Shown piece after piece: positions 34,001 to 45,731 of a DNA stretch of 46,844 nt. The stretch is from Emmonsiellopsis sp. PD_33. Lineage: Eukaryota; Ascomycota; Eurotiomycetes; Onygenales; Ajellomycetaceae. The position numbers were made by a program, and so were the translations under genes. Where the stretch lies: NCBI GenBank assembly GCA_032988165.1, contig JANTQF010000277.1, forward strand, positions 1 through 46,844, read 5' to 3'. The notes below the pieces were generated by a model. That model did not search any database and was not told where the DNA came from. It was given only the letters and a program-made list of their open reading frames with translations. Each line of letters begins with the position of its first letter. The first letter of the stretch is position 1.

Positions 34001-37000
34001 TGAGGGCATATTGTTGGGAAGCGGCAAGGAGATCGACACCGAGACGCGAGGTGCCAGGGTACCAAATATTGTCGTCGAGCTCGGCCCACATTCCGCCCTT
34101 CAAAATCCGATTAAACAGATCATAGAGTCGTTTCGAAAGCAAAGCAAATCGCGGTTGGTAAAGATCAACTATTTTGCCTCTCTAGTGCGTGGGACAAGTG
34201 GCGACGAAGCCCTTCTTGGGTTGGCAGGGAATCTGTTCTCGAGGGGTACCTCAATCGCATTCGCTCCAATCAATCAAGCTGGCATCTACCATCCACGCGT
34301 CGTTCCTGACCTCCCCCCATACGAGTGGGACAGGTCCGTGGAATACGTGTATAAGTCACGGATTGTTCAAGAAAAGTTGTATCCTGGACAGGCCTGGGCA
34401 CCGCTTCTTGGACGCAAGAGTCCGTACGGAAACGGGAGCGAGCCCACATTCAGGGCAGTTTTCACCCTGGATGAGATTCCGTGGATCCGAGACCACAAAG
34501 TGGGGGAACAAGTCATATTCCCCATGACAGGCTTCTTATCCTTAGCTATAGAGGCGGTACGGAGAGTGGTCCCTAAAGTCCCAGCAAGTGTCCTTGTACG
34601 GGAACTCCACGTTAAGCGCAGCCTAGATATCGAGGAAGACGAACGCGTGGATATTACGACAAAACTCAAACCAGCTGCCACTGGCACAGAAAGCTTTTCC
34701 TCCACGGCTTGGGAATTCGATATAAGCTCTTGGACAGAAACGAGGGGATGGATAGCTCATTGTTACGGCCAAATAGAACCGGAGGCGAGCGATATGACTA
34801 TGCAAAGCCCAACATTGAAAGCATCAGCAGCACTCATTGATAGCAGCAGCTTAAAGGAGTTTGACATTGAACACCAATACACCAGAGGACGACAGGAAGG
34901 TACACATTATGGCCCTTCATTCCGAGTCATACGGAAATATCAGATCGAGTCCGATTACACAATTATGGAAAGTGTGTTGCGTGACCTTGATATATCACCG
35001 CCCTGCACCTTCGGATCACCTGTGGCCGTTGATCCGCCCACGCTGGATTCCCACCTCCAAGGCATGGATCCATTTCAAGAGGGCCGGGCCCATATGCCTA
35101 ACTACGTTAGTAGGCTTCGAATCTCTAACAAAATTCCAGTTATTGACCAGCAGCAGTTCACCATTGTTACTCGTCTGCTCAGTAATGATACCAAGGTTGG
35201 CACGCTCCGTGTCAGCGTCGCTGTCTTTGCACATTGCCATGTGGGTTCGTTGCTACCCGTTGCCGAATGGGAGTCAGTCACGTTTAGATCTATCTCTGTG
35301 ACGGACAACCAGGACCCAACCCCAATTTCCGCCCAGAGCTACTCTTGGGACCTCATACCTAGCTTTGATTTCCTTAGCAACGAAGCGCTCGTCCGGACTC
35401 TCTCGGTAGACAATGTTGAGCTCAAGAGTACATGTGAAATCGCGCGCAAGGCCGACATGGCTGCTGTCTATTACATGGACCAGGCGCTGAAAGAGACTGC
35501 TGGGGACGACTTGTCCCAAATACCGCCTCATCTAGCTCACTTTTTAAGATGGTCCACCAGAATCGTTGCCCGAGAGAGTCTGACCTTTGGTGGCGAGTCA
35601 GCGTCCCTCTTGGCTGAAGTATCTAACTCCGGTGCACAAGGTCAAATGATCTGTGCTGTTGGCGAACGACTCGTCCCAATCCTACGCGGTGCAGTGCAAC
35701 CACTCGAGATCATGCTGGAGGATAGCCTTCTCACTCGGAGCTATGAGCAAAATACCGCTAATTCGTACGGTAGCCGGGTATTGGCGAAATTGGTCCGCCA
35801 TCTCTCCAATATCAAACCCAATTTGAGTGTGCTAGAAATAGGAGCTGGGACAGCTAGCGCGACACTTCCTGTATTGGAAGAATTGTCTTCTGGGACAGGA
35901 GATCTGCCTGCATTTCTCAGCTACACGTTCACCGACATATCAGCCGGGTTCTTTGAAAATGCTCGCGTGAAGTTAAGAAAATGGACGCAACGTATCACAT
36001 ACAAAAAACTCGACATCAGCCAGGATCCAGAGCCGCAAGGCTTCGTGCCCCAGAACTACGATGTAATCATCGCCTCAAACGTGTTACATGCGACTCCAAG
36101 TATTGCTAAAACACTCGACCACGTGCGAGCCTTGCTGAAGCCCCATGGAAAGCTCCTCTTAATAGAAGCTATCACTCACAGGCCCGCGTCCCTACCCTTC
36201 GCCTTGCTTCCTGGCTGGTGGCTTTCCGAAGATGGATTTAGAGATCATGAGGAAGGGCCTCTCCTGTCTGAGGATATGTGGAAGCGTGTTCTTTGCTCGC
36301 GCGGTTTCTCAGGGGTGGATTTCGCGATTGCAGACTATCCAAATACTCCTTATCATGTAATCAGCGTGATGTGCTCAACGAGGGTAGGGATAGAGGATGG
36401 TCCTCACGATAGAAGATCCATTACGATCTGCGGCCCCATCATGGACAACGAAGAGGAAGAATTTGTACAGATGATCTCTAGTCGCGTCACTTTGCGTGGA
36501 GGTTGGGCATCGTCCGTCAAACCGTTTATGGAAATTAATTCCGGCGACGAAGACCTATTTTGCATATTTATTGACTCTCCGCGCCATAGCCTATTTGTTA
36601 ACCCTCAGTCGGAAACTTTTGAAGCGCTCAAGGCCGTTTTACTAGAAGTTAAGTCTTTGCTGTGGGTTATCCCAGCAAACTGTCCTCCCGAAGCTGAATC
36701 GATAAAGGGTTTGATGCGCACAGTACGCCTGGAAACCGGACCGAGAAATTTAACTATATTGGAAAATGTGCCTTGCACACTGGAAGGTGCTTTGGCAATT
36801 GCCGAGGTTGCGAAACTTGTGCAAGATCCGGAGTTTTCAGAGGGTACTACAGACCAAGATTTTATCTGGCATAAGGGCGAGATACATGTGTCGCGTCTTC
36901 GACAGATGGCAGAAGCGGCGGATATACTTGCAGCAGAGGCAGGAATCACAGTCCGAAAAATTCAAGATATCTGGCAGGGAAATGATTCACTTGAGATGAC

Positions 37001-39242
37001 CATGGATGCCCCTGGTAGCCCTGATTCCATCTACTTCCGCAGGAGTGATGCCAAAAAACAGTATCTGGGTGAAAGTGAGGTATTGATCAGGGTTGGGGCT
37101 GTAGGAATGAACTTCCGGGATCTGCTTCTCGTCCTAGGTTCTGTCCCATGGGGAAACCCTGGTTTTGAAGGAGCCGGCATTGTCGCCCGAGTTGGTTCTG
37201 GTGTGGAGGATCTCCACACGGGGGATCGCGTTTTCTTCGGGTCACCCGGAGGAGGCGCATTCGGGACCTACGTGCGGATGGAGTCTTGGCGTGCACACAA
37301 AATCCCGGAAGGCATGAGCACCACAGATGCCGCAAGTCTTCCAGTCGCATACTACACTGCTATTTTTGCAATCATGCGCATCGGGAGACTTAGGAGGGGA
37401 GAAAGCGTCCTAATTCACGCTGCATCTGGGGCAGTCGGACAAGCATGTATCGCGCTTGCACAGTATATCGGGGCTCGGATCTTTGCTACTGCGGGCACTC
37501 CAGAGAAGAGAGAGTTTCTGCAAAAGACTTTTGGTATTCCCGAGGAACAGATCTTCTCAAGCCGCACGCCTGATTTCAGAGATGGAATTTTATGTGCGAC
37601 AGACAGCAAAGGAGTTGATGTGATTGTCAATTCGCTAAGCGGCAACCTCCTGCAAGAGACCTGGGCATTGATTGGTGATTTCGGCCGATTCGTTGAAATT
37701 GGAAAGAGGGACTTGCTTCAGAACAGTTACTTAGGGATGAGGCCCTTTAGTCGCAGTGTGACGTTCAGCGGTCTCGATCTACAGCATCTCTTCGATAGAC
37801 GACCGGATGTGGAGAGGGAGTGTGGGATAGAGTTTCTTGATCTGGTTCGGCAGGGAATCATTGTACCTATACGTCCAGTAACTGAAATTCCTATCTCGCA
37901 GCTTGTGATGGGCCTGCGCAGACTTCAGTCTGGTCAAAATGTGGGTAAGATCGTTATCACTATAGGTCCCGACAACCCTGTCCTAGCAGAGTGCAGGCCA
38001 ACATTAGATGTCGAGTCCGGTCAACTTCTGCGCCCGGATGCAACATACATCATCACTGGAGGAACAGGTGGTATAGGTGTCTCCCTGGCATCATGGATGG
38101 TCGAGAATGGAGCCCGTGCAATCATCTTGCTTGGTCGGAGTGGTCCTGCTCGCCCCAGGGTCAGAGAGCTGTTGGGAAAATATGAGGGGACCGAGGTCCA
38201 ATTAAGAGCCATTGCTTGCGATGTCGGCTCTCGAGCACAGCTCGTCGATGCTCTGGGATCAATCCAGGACCTTCCACCAGTCCGTGGTATCATCCACGGT
38301 GCTCTTTATCTCCGCGTAAGTTACTTCCCAATACCACAGCCCGTACGGAAAAGCTAACCTTTCTATTAGGACTCGCTCATGGTGAACGCGACATTCGAAG
38401 ACTGGGAGAATATAACGCGACCCAGAGTTCAGGGAGCCTGGAATTTGCACGAACTGTTGCCAGATGTGGACTTTTTCGTCACCCTCTCTTCATACGTTGG
38501 ATCCACTGGTAACATTGGGCAAGGAATCTATGCTAGCACATCGGTAAGCATTTACGGCGTACATAGATCCCGAGATTCCATGAGGCTAACTTCCGTCGAG
38601 ACTTTCTTCGATGCCTTCTCGCGTCATAGGATCGCCTGTGGTCAACCATCAGTTGTAATCGCATTGCCGGTGGTGCTAGGTGTTGGTTATGTGGCTGATC
38701 ACGGTCTAGTCGAAACTTTGGAGAAGTCGCTGGGCGCAGTTCTAACAGAGGCAGAGCTCCACACATTTGTCAAAGGTGCTATTATTGGGCCTTCTTCTGG
38801 CCTGAACCGTGACGGCAACGCCACCGCGTTCGGTTTCGCCCTGGGGGATGAACGAAATACGCGAGGCTGGCAGTATTATCACCCGCGAGCCTTGAAGGAC
38901 TGCTTCGACACCAAGGATAGGAGTCCTGAGGATGATAGTTCGGGCCAAGGCCGAAATTCATGCGGAAATAGACTCTGTGCCGCCAACGATGGGGACCCTC
39001 TAACGGGCCTATTACATGCCCTTATGGATAAAGTTTCTTCCATCACTATGATTGACCTGGATGAGGTCGAACCGGACACTCCGCTTTCGACCTATGGTTT
39101 GGATTCTTTGGTGTCGGTGGAATTGCGCAATTGGATTCGCAGGGAAACAGGGGTCGAACTCGCCCTCCCCAAGATAGTAGGCGCAGCCAACCTTCGATAT
39201 CTCGCATCATACATTCTTTCCCAAAGAGAAGTAAAGAAGTGA
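31096..39242 (+). CDS. Highly reducing polyketide synthase, KS-AT-DH-cMT-ER-KR-ACP
   Basis: Iterative type I PKS of 2530 aa. Exons: 31096-31748, 31808-32078, 32140-32165, 32216-32311, 32370-32499, 32576-32639, 32703-33147, 33224-38315, 38370-38543, 38601-39242. The apparent breaks in the KS are introns. KS: DAACASSS (Cys about 175), GHGTGTQVGDP, VKSNLGHLE. AT: GHSSGE (Ser about 644) and YHST. DH: DHKVGEQVIFP and PTLDSHLQ. cMT: VLEIGAGTASATL (about 1430). ER: about 1815-2140, FEGAGIVARVGSG and HAASGAVGQA. KR: TGGTGGIG (about 2165), LSSYVGSTGN, GIYAS. ACP: YGLDSLVSVEL (Ser about 2484). All catalytic residues are present, so a reduced, possibly C-methylated chain is expected. There is no thioesterase. 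An upstream in-frame ATG at 30949 exists; MPHDSPIAIVGYA is the usual start. The 57-nt last intron is in phase and could be retained. Drift in three motifs is noted under findings. Confidence 0.94.
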
Positions 39243-39826
39243 AATATGGCTCCCTGGAAGGCGGGTAGTCTTTTCGGTTGATGTGTTAGACTCGAGAAAA
39301 TTAATTATCGCTGCGCTGTATGAATGCGGAGGGTTTTGTTTTTAGGACATGAGTGGTCTGTGGTATGCTTTTGCTGGACATGTTTGACTTTGGGGGCATG
39401 ATAATTATGACAGAAAAATAAAGTATCCCGGGTCGTCCGCATTGGCGGTATTGCACAAGCATGATCATCCCTTCATTCCATTGGTATTGACCAGCGTGAG
39501 AAGACTGGCGAGACATAGGTTGATAAGACAGTAATAAATCAGTGCCAGCGAATCTCCCCACAAAGGCGTGATTGCTATGAGAGCTACGCACATGTTAGGA
39601 CGGGGCACGGGTGAACTACCCAGCACCCCCGATCGCCTGACACACCGTCTGTGCTACCGAGCAGTGTCTTCAGGCTTTGCGCGGATACCATGGGAGTTAG
39701 CACGGTATGACACGTTCGAATCGATCGACAGATCTTCTGTACACAAGCCGTCAGCTAGAAACGTATTTAATGCGGGCAAACACCAAAACCATGTCCCGTG
39801 GAGTCCATCGATGGGCTTTATCAAGC
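39243..39826. other. Spacer between PKS and SDR
   Basis: 584 bp holding the PKS 3' region and the SDR promoter. Both genes are on the plus strand. Nothing else recognised. Confidence 0.55.
39417..39422 (+). terminator. Possible PKS polyadenylation signal
   Basis: AATAAA 175 nt after the PKS stop. Suggested by motif and position only. Confidence 0.3.
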
Positions 39827-40954
39827 ATGGGTGGGCTGTTCAGAACTGGATACATGGGCTCGTACAGGAAGAACGCCGCGAAGGCGTTTGCTCCGCAGCA
39901 AGATATTCCCGACCTGTCGGGAAAGGTAGTGGTCGTCACTGGGGGTGAGTTTGTTCCATCGTTCGCGGATATTTCCAACCAAGTTGCTGTCCATTTGTCC
40001 ATGTTGGTCTGGGGAAGATTGAGATGAGGTTGAGGTTGAGTGTTGATGGAGATTGCTGACTAAACACTCCCAGGCGACTCCGGGCTTGGCGCTACGAAGA
40101 TCAGCCTCCTCGCTCCGCATCATCCTTCGACGATATATCTCTGCGCTCTTCCAGCCTTCGTCTCCAACGCGGAAGATCTCGTCTCATTGATCAAACACTC
40201 GTATCCGGATGTCAACGTCGAGGTTGTCCCACTTGATCTTTCCTCCTTTGACAGCATCAAGAAATGCGCCGCCCATATCAACCAGAAGAGCCATCGCCTG
40301 GACGTTCTGTTCCTCAATGCCGGCATCGCAGGAGCACTGCCCAATCTCACTAGAGAAGGCTACGAAATACATTTTGGGGTTAATTATGTCGGCCACGCAC
40401 TGCTCGCTCAATTGCTGATGCCAAAACTTCTTCAAACCGCCAACGAAAAACAAGGCAAAGATGTACGCATTGTAATGACTGCATCGAAGGCTGCCCATTT
40501 TAACCCCCCCCCTGCTGGCTTGGTTCTTGACCAGATGAAAACTGCGCATCCTTCAATTTCGCTCAAGGAGCGTTATGCTCACTCAAAGCTTGCCGCCATC
40601 CTCTTCGCGCGGAAACTTGCACAAAACTTCCCAACCGTCATATCAGTATCCATTCACCCTGGAATTGTGAAAACTGGCATTCATAGAAAATGTCCTGCCG
40701 TTAATAAGCTGGCTATATATTGCTTTACCGCGCCCTTCTTTTGGTTATTCGGCATTAGTGCAGAGAAAGGTGCAAGAAATGGGCTATGGGCGGCGACCTC
40801 GGAAGACGTGAGGAATGGAGCTTATTATGACCCAGTGGGGAAACTCCGAGACGGGTACAAGTATTTCACAGATCAGAAATTAACAGATGAACTGTGGGAG
40901 TGGACAAACAAGGAGTTGGCAGGGCACGGAGCGCCAGGATGGCCGGCTCCATGA
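39827..40954 (+). CDS. Short-chain dehydrogenase/reductase
   Basis: NAD(P)-dependent oxidoreductase of the classical/retinol-dehydrogenase-like SDR group, directly downstream of the PKS on the same strand. Exons 39827-39944 and 40074-40954 join to 332 aa. The cofactor loop spans the splice junction: VVVVTGGDSGLGATK (TGxxxGxG). LDLSSFDSIKKC, FLNAGIAGALPN (NAG motif), MTASKAAHF and the catalytic YAHSK follow, then IHPGIVKTG. The start is chosen at MGGLFRTGYMG; ATGs at 39791 and 39707 are in frame and would lengthen it. A hydrophobic stretch (IYCFTAPFFWLFGI, about residue 260) suggests membrane association. Likely oxidises or reduces the polyketide or lipopeptide product; this is inferred from position alone. 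Confidence 0.92.
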
Positions 40955-41323
40955 TTGACCTGTGCGGGAATTGACGATGTTGAGCCCATCCTGTTGAGTC
41001 GCTTTAATAAACGATGTTCCTCCTCGTTTCTGAAGCAGTGGAAGTCAGTCTCATTTGTTATTACGATATGTTTCGGGCATGTAGATCTGGTCTTGATCAG
41101 TAGCAGTCCTTACCGACTTTTTGTTTCCGTTGCTGAGCAGTACAGAGATGGTTATATCAGGTTAAGTAATTTGAAAGGGAATTTAGGGATATCAAATACG
41201 CCAAATTCAGCATATTTATACCATTCAACCAAATACCTAGTGAGAGTAACCAATGTCTGGTGACCCTATATTGGCATCTAGCAGCAATCATGTCCCTCCG
41301 CTCCGCTGCGGCTACCCTAGCAT
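40955..41323. other. Convergent spacer between SDR and F-box gene
   Basis: 369 bp downstream of both neighbours; AT-rich, no gene seen. Confidence 0.5.
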
Positions 41324-42697
41324 CTAATAGTCCCGAGGATATTCGAAATGTATACTAGAAAGTAAACTCCATTCCTCAGCGAGTGAATTCCGAGCTTTGA
41401 TTGACCTCTCAATCGCATCGAATTCATAATCATGAATAGGGGTCGCATAGAAAGGAACTATGGCGATTCCTCTGGGATCCCCGATAGTAATCTTCTTTAG
41501 TGAGGAGGAGGGCGATAGACCTTTCTTTTCCTCGGTTCCCTTCACCCTAGCTATATCTATAAGCAACGACGAAATATCCGAACTATTCCATACCCATTCT
41601 TCCACGGTATATTCATCGTACGTTAGTGTCCAAAGTCGGAACTCTTCCAATTGAGCGGGTAATATGTCCATCAAGTTGTGTCCCGGCTTGTCATCCTTGT
41701 CACGATTTGGCTGCCGGCATAGTAATTCGATTTGGGTCTCTAGTCTTTTGAGGTTCGTGAATTGTTTCAAGGAGCCCAGCGGCAGGTCATATTTCAGGTC
41801 TGGGTCAAGCTGTTGTGGGCGGCGCCAATCACCGGGCGAGTCTTTGAAAATAATAAGACTCAAAGATGATATCGTTGAGCCGACTGACGATTCAATCACA
41901 GACGTTATTTTAGGCAAATTTGACTCGTTGATGCTTGTATCGCTGTAGCTCTGCTCATAATAGAGTGATTCGAGATTCTCGGGTGCAGATAGTGCAACAG
42001 AAAGGAGCTGATCGAGTATATCTTCCGGATCCATGATTTGTGGATACGGAGAGTAACAATGCTCCTCGTATTCAATCCAATTCATCCGAAGTGACTTGAG
42101 GGATCCGGGGAGGCGAAAATACCGCAGAATCTTTTCTATCCTTCGCTGACTAAATTTTATCGAAAGGTTTTTCAAGTTCGGAAGAAGCCGTGATGCAAGG
42201 AGCATAAACATGACATCCGTGGGGTGCTTTTTACAGGCACGTAATACGCTCAGACACCCTTCATATGAAGTTTCCGGCGCCTCATTTGCCGAGGAGGTCA
42301 GGGATGCAATCAGATTCCCCATATGGATAAAGTGTGCTTTCGTGAAGTGCTTTGTCAAGTCGTACTTTGCCGGGCGGTACCTGGATGTATACACTTCCTC
42401 GATATATAACTCCTCGATCGAGGACCCAAGCTGGGGGCGATCCAGGATAGTGCGGAACAACAACGGAAACATGATAGACCCAAATTGCAATTCATCCATT
42501 GCGATACTTCGATATAAGATGGGCTCAAAGACCGAACGGAGGTATTTCGAGGTCTTCGTAAGGGCGTTTAAGCTCCCCCGTACTTCGTGCCTGGTCTTCC
42601 GACGCGAACTTTCTGAATCGGGGCCATGAGATGATGATAAGTACGTGCCAACCAGATGCAATAATTCGGCTGGCAGGTCCGTCAACGAAGGGGCCAT
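41324..42697 (-). CDS. F-box-like hypothetical protein
   Basis: One intronless frame of 457 aa starting MAPSLTDLPAELLHLVGTYL. The first ~45 residues match the F-box pattern (LxxLPxELLxxV), which recruits targets to SCF ubiquitin ligases. The rest has leucine-spaced blocks (LLPNLKNLSIKFS, LPGSLKSLRMNWIEYEE, LKQFTNLKRLETQIELL, LPAQLEEFRLWTL) suggestive of a divergent leucine-rich-repeat solenoid, as in many fungal F-box proteins. An upstream in-frame ATG at 42754 would add 19 residues. It sits between the SDR and the last methyltransferase, facing the cluster. It has no obvious biosynthetic role and may mark the cluster edge or have been inserted. Confidence 0.75.
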   Translation of the reverse strand: MAPSLTDLPAELLHLVGTYLSSSHGPDSESSRRKTRHEVRGSLNALTKTSKYLRSVFEPILYRSIAMDELQFGSIMFPLLFRTILDRPQLGSSIEELYIEEVYTSRYRPAKYDLTKHFTKAHFIHMGNLIASLTSSANEAPETSYEGCLSVLRACKKHPTDVMFMLLASRLLPNLKNLSIKFSQRRIEKILRYFRLPGSLKSLRMNWIEYEEHCYSPYPQIMDPEDILDQLLSVALSAPENLESLYYEQSYSDTSINESNLPKITSVIESSVGSTISSLSLIIFKDSPGDWRRPQQLDPDLKYDLPLGSLKQFTNLKRLETQIELLCRQPNRDKDDKPGHNLMDILPAQLEEFRLWTLTYDEYTVEEWVWNSSDISSLLIDIARVKGTEEKKGLSPSSSLKKITIGDPRGIAIVPFYATPIHDYEFDAIERSIKARNSLAEEWSLLSSIHFEYPRDY

Positions 42698-44354
42698 TGT
42701 TGCCTGGTGCGTGTGTGCGGAGGACACAGATGGGCGGTGAACGTCGGCGAGCAAAACTTATATAATATGGACGAAACGGGAAAATAAACTTGTCGCCCGG
42801 CGTGCTTCTGCTTCTCTTCCCGTCGTAGGGATCAAGTACTTTTTTGACTCTGGGGAATTCGGCGTGCGTTGGAAAAAGTTGGGCGGGATGCTGGACAACG
42901 GGGAGGGGGGATGGCTCATGAATCGTGTGGTGGAGTCTTCTCGTATTCGTTAACTAGCAAATCAATTAAGTTAACTAACTTAACTCATTGAACATCTGTG
43001 AGAATACGCCCTCCGCTATATCAACATAAATAATTCTAGAATCAATGGCGACTCAATCATTGGGATTTCAAAAGTGATCATTGCCATAGAACTTTTATGC
43101 AATTCATATGATTCCCATCATATGCGTGAGATCCCTATTTGCTGGCCTAAGTTTTGCAAGCCCCTGAATAAGTATCTAAAAGCGCTGCTCGGCTATTAGG
43201 TACAAGGACGCAGTTAAACATCCACCCCATGAAGAGACTATATATACCAAAACCCTACTTCAAACCAGAAGAAAGGGTTAGGGATGGAACAGAAATGGTA
43301 TTCGATTTTTGGACTTGGTGAGCTAGACTAAATCTCTTACTCAAGTTATGCACAATCAATCCACAGCAATGCGAACTCCATTGCACTAGAGCTCCATCTG
43401 ACATTGACGAGTCAGCATACGGAGTAAAAGGGTAAAGAGCTTGAATAACTAGGTTGGGTAAAATGCTTAGCATAGGCAATGCATGTAGATACCCCCGCCG
43501 AATGCCAGCTCTATGGTGCGAATACGACCCAACATCAACGCGACACTGACGTCCTGCAAAGCTTCCTGGCAGCGATTGAGCTTACAGATTGTTGTTATTC
43601 TTCATTATCTCCGACCCTCACATCTTCTCTTCTCTTCTCTTCTCTTCTCATCTTTTGCTGTCCTACATTTCACCGCAAGTTGCTGAACAATGAATCTACC
43701 TTTTGTCCGCATGGTTCAGTATGCATCTTCCTGCCTTATGATGCTACCGTAGCGTATCCATCCCCATCTACGGAATTGTCTAGGCGAATAATACCAGGGA
43801 AATATTCTTTCTAGGAACCAAAAGATTGCCGAAGTACGGCCCAGACCTGAACTTTCTCCGAATGTGGCCGGTAGATGTTAACCCATAAGAGCACCGGTAT
43901 TATAGGGGGTACTGGAGATAACAAAGAAGTGTTCTTTGCCCCTGCAGCTTCCTACATGCTTATTACCATACCCGATGTGCGAATTTGTTGATATTCAATA
44001 CCGACTAGGAATGCACAATGCCGCGACGTACGTATCTATTGGAAAAATGGCTGTATAATGGGTAGCCTTTCATTAAATCGCGATTTCCAAGCACATTCAA
44101 AATGTAATGCATGCGAAGCACATGCTCTGGTGAGACGAATGATGGTCGTATTGAGGAAGGCCAATAATAGCTATGCATTTGCCTGGAGCAATGACGAGGG
44201 ATAGACGGGGGATAAGGACATACGTAGTATAAGAGCTCTAGTAACCCCCCAGCCAGTAGACATCATGTTGGGCCCTTTTCAAGTCTCGAAGGACCAGAAG
44301 ATTCTCATCTAAGCTCAAACCAGCCAGCAAACAGCCATAGTGCCTCGTTAAACA
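42698..44354. other. Intergenic region between F-box gene and methyltransferase
   Basis: 1.66 kb that should hold two divergent promoters. It contains a TTCTC pentanucleotide repeat (43624-43649). The open frames at 43255-43479 (-) and 43479-43814 (+) show no known motif. Confidence 0.5.
43624..43649. repeat. TTCTC pentanucleotide microsatellite
   Basis: About five tandem copies of TTCTC/TCTTC in non-coding DNA. A simple repeat with no assigned function. Confidence 0.85.
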
Positions 44355-45479
44355 ATGGGTTCTATATCCGAAGACGTCGAGAGATACCTTCTTACGAGGG
44401 ATAGGGTGGAAACTGACCGGTACGTGTCCATCGATCTGCAACCTTCGACAAACCGTCAATTAATTTGCTCGCAGACTGGAAATGCAGCACAGCGCTTTGC
44501 AGGCAAATATCGGATATCTTTTGCACCCAGACATTCCTCAGCGTAACCACATGCGTATTGCCGATATTGGGACAGGGACGGGGTAAGATCAAGCCCCCTA
44601 CCAATCAAAAAATTGTTGTCGACGCCAGATCGCTAACTAACCAAGGAGTGTAGTGTCTGGCTCCGGGATCTTCAAAAACAGCTTCCAAACACCTGCATCC
44701 TTGACGGGTTCGACATTTCACTTGACCAAGTGCCTGATAGAGACCTGTTTCCAACCGACATAAACTACTATGCCCACGATATCTTAGCCCCATTCCCCGC
44801 TGAGTTCTGGGGCCAGTATGACGTTGTCAACGTCAGACTGCTAACCCTAGGACTAAAAGATAACGAGTGGGAGCCAGCAATCCAAAATCTCACGACTCTT
44901 CTCCGTAAGGCCACCTCACAAATTACCCGGTAATGTTCGGAAGCGCGATGTATCCAAGCTGACTCGCATCGGTAGGGCCGGGCGGTTACTTGCAGTGGGG
45001 AGATATTGCGATGGACACAGGTCTCATTAAAACCGAGATCCCAGGGAGTAATGTGGACGACGCGGAGAGATTCCTGAGATATTTTCGCCAGGCTGCGGCA
45101 GGACACGGGAAAACGGGAACGTAAGTTGTGGCCCCGTCGGCCTTCTTCACGCACTTCAGGCTGACCCAGTTGGTTCCGTTCCTTGTTCTCGAATAGAGGC
45201 GCGAGACAATTGTATCCTCTCTTCGAGAGATGCGGCCTCCAAGATTGCAAAGAAGAGATTTGCTCTCTGGATAAGCCAGAAATGAGAGCAACCCTAAACG
45301 CAGCAACAGCCAAGGGTATCGAGCATGCACTCAAAGCAGCCCTCAAAGCTGATAGAGATGGCGGCGCGCTTCCTGCAAGCCAGATCGTATACGACAAAAA
45401 CGCAGCGATCAAAAACATGAAGGAAACGAAGTCGTGGATATCTCATGATATGCACATCGTCATTGGAAGGCGTGCGTAA
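44355..45479 (+). CDS. SAM-dependent methyltransferase (5 exons)
   Basis: Small-molecule-type class I methyltransferase, 283 aa. Exons 44355-44419, 44475-44582, 44654-44904, 44976-45120 and 45197-45479; all junctions keep phase. It starts MGSISEDVERYLLTRDRVET, then RLEMQHSALQANIGYLLHP. Motif I IADIGTGTGVWLRDL spans an intron, followed by DGFDISLDQVP, the post-motif YDVVNVRLLTLGLK and the motif RPGGYLQWGDIAM. It ends SHDMHIVIGRRA. It differs from the two LaeA-like enzymes in the window and lacks their ENGRRYHAY segment. It lies 252 bp before an alpha/beta hydrolase on the same strand. A role as tailoring enzyme is possible; the substrate cannot be read from sequence. Confidence 0.88.
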
Positions 45480-45731
45480 AGAAATGGAGTTTGGTGTGAG
45501 TCGGGTCACCCAGTTATTCCCCAAACTCTGTGGTACTAGTTGTTTCGAGTTAGTTAGTTACATCAACTGTTGGTTATTTATTTATTGAAATAGTTCTGGT
45601 GGTTATGTAACTTAAAACTACTAGCTTTGGATCCGAAAATGGCGCGATAAATTGAAGGATCAGACAGATTTCCTTTGGCCAAACGATTTATTTTCTTTCT
45701 ATCAATCCATAGAATCTGCTAGTTGCAGTCA

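Noticed and set aside
38544..38600. Read-through of the last PKS segment as coding sequence
   Set aside because: The 19 codons interrupt the KR Tyr-Asn region; the donor GTAAGC and CTAAC branch fit an intron. Because it is in phase, retention cannot be fully excluded.
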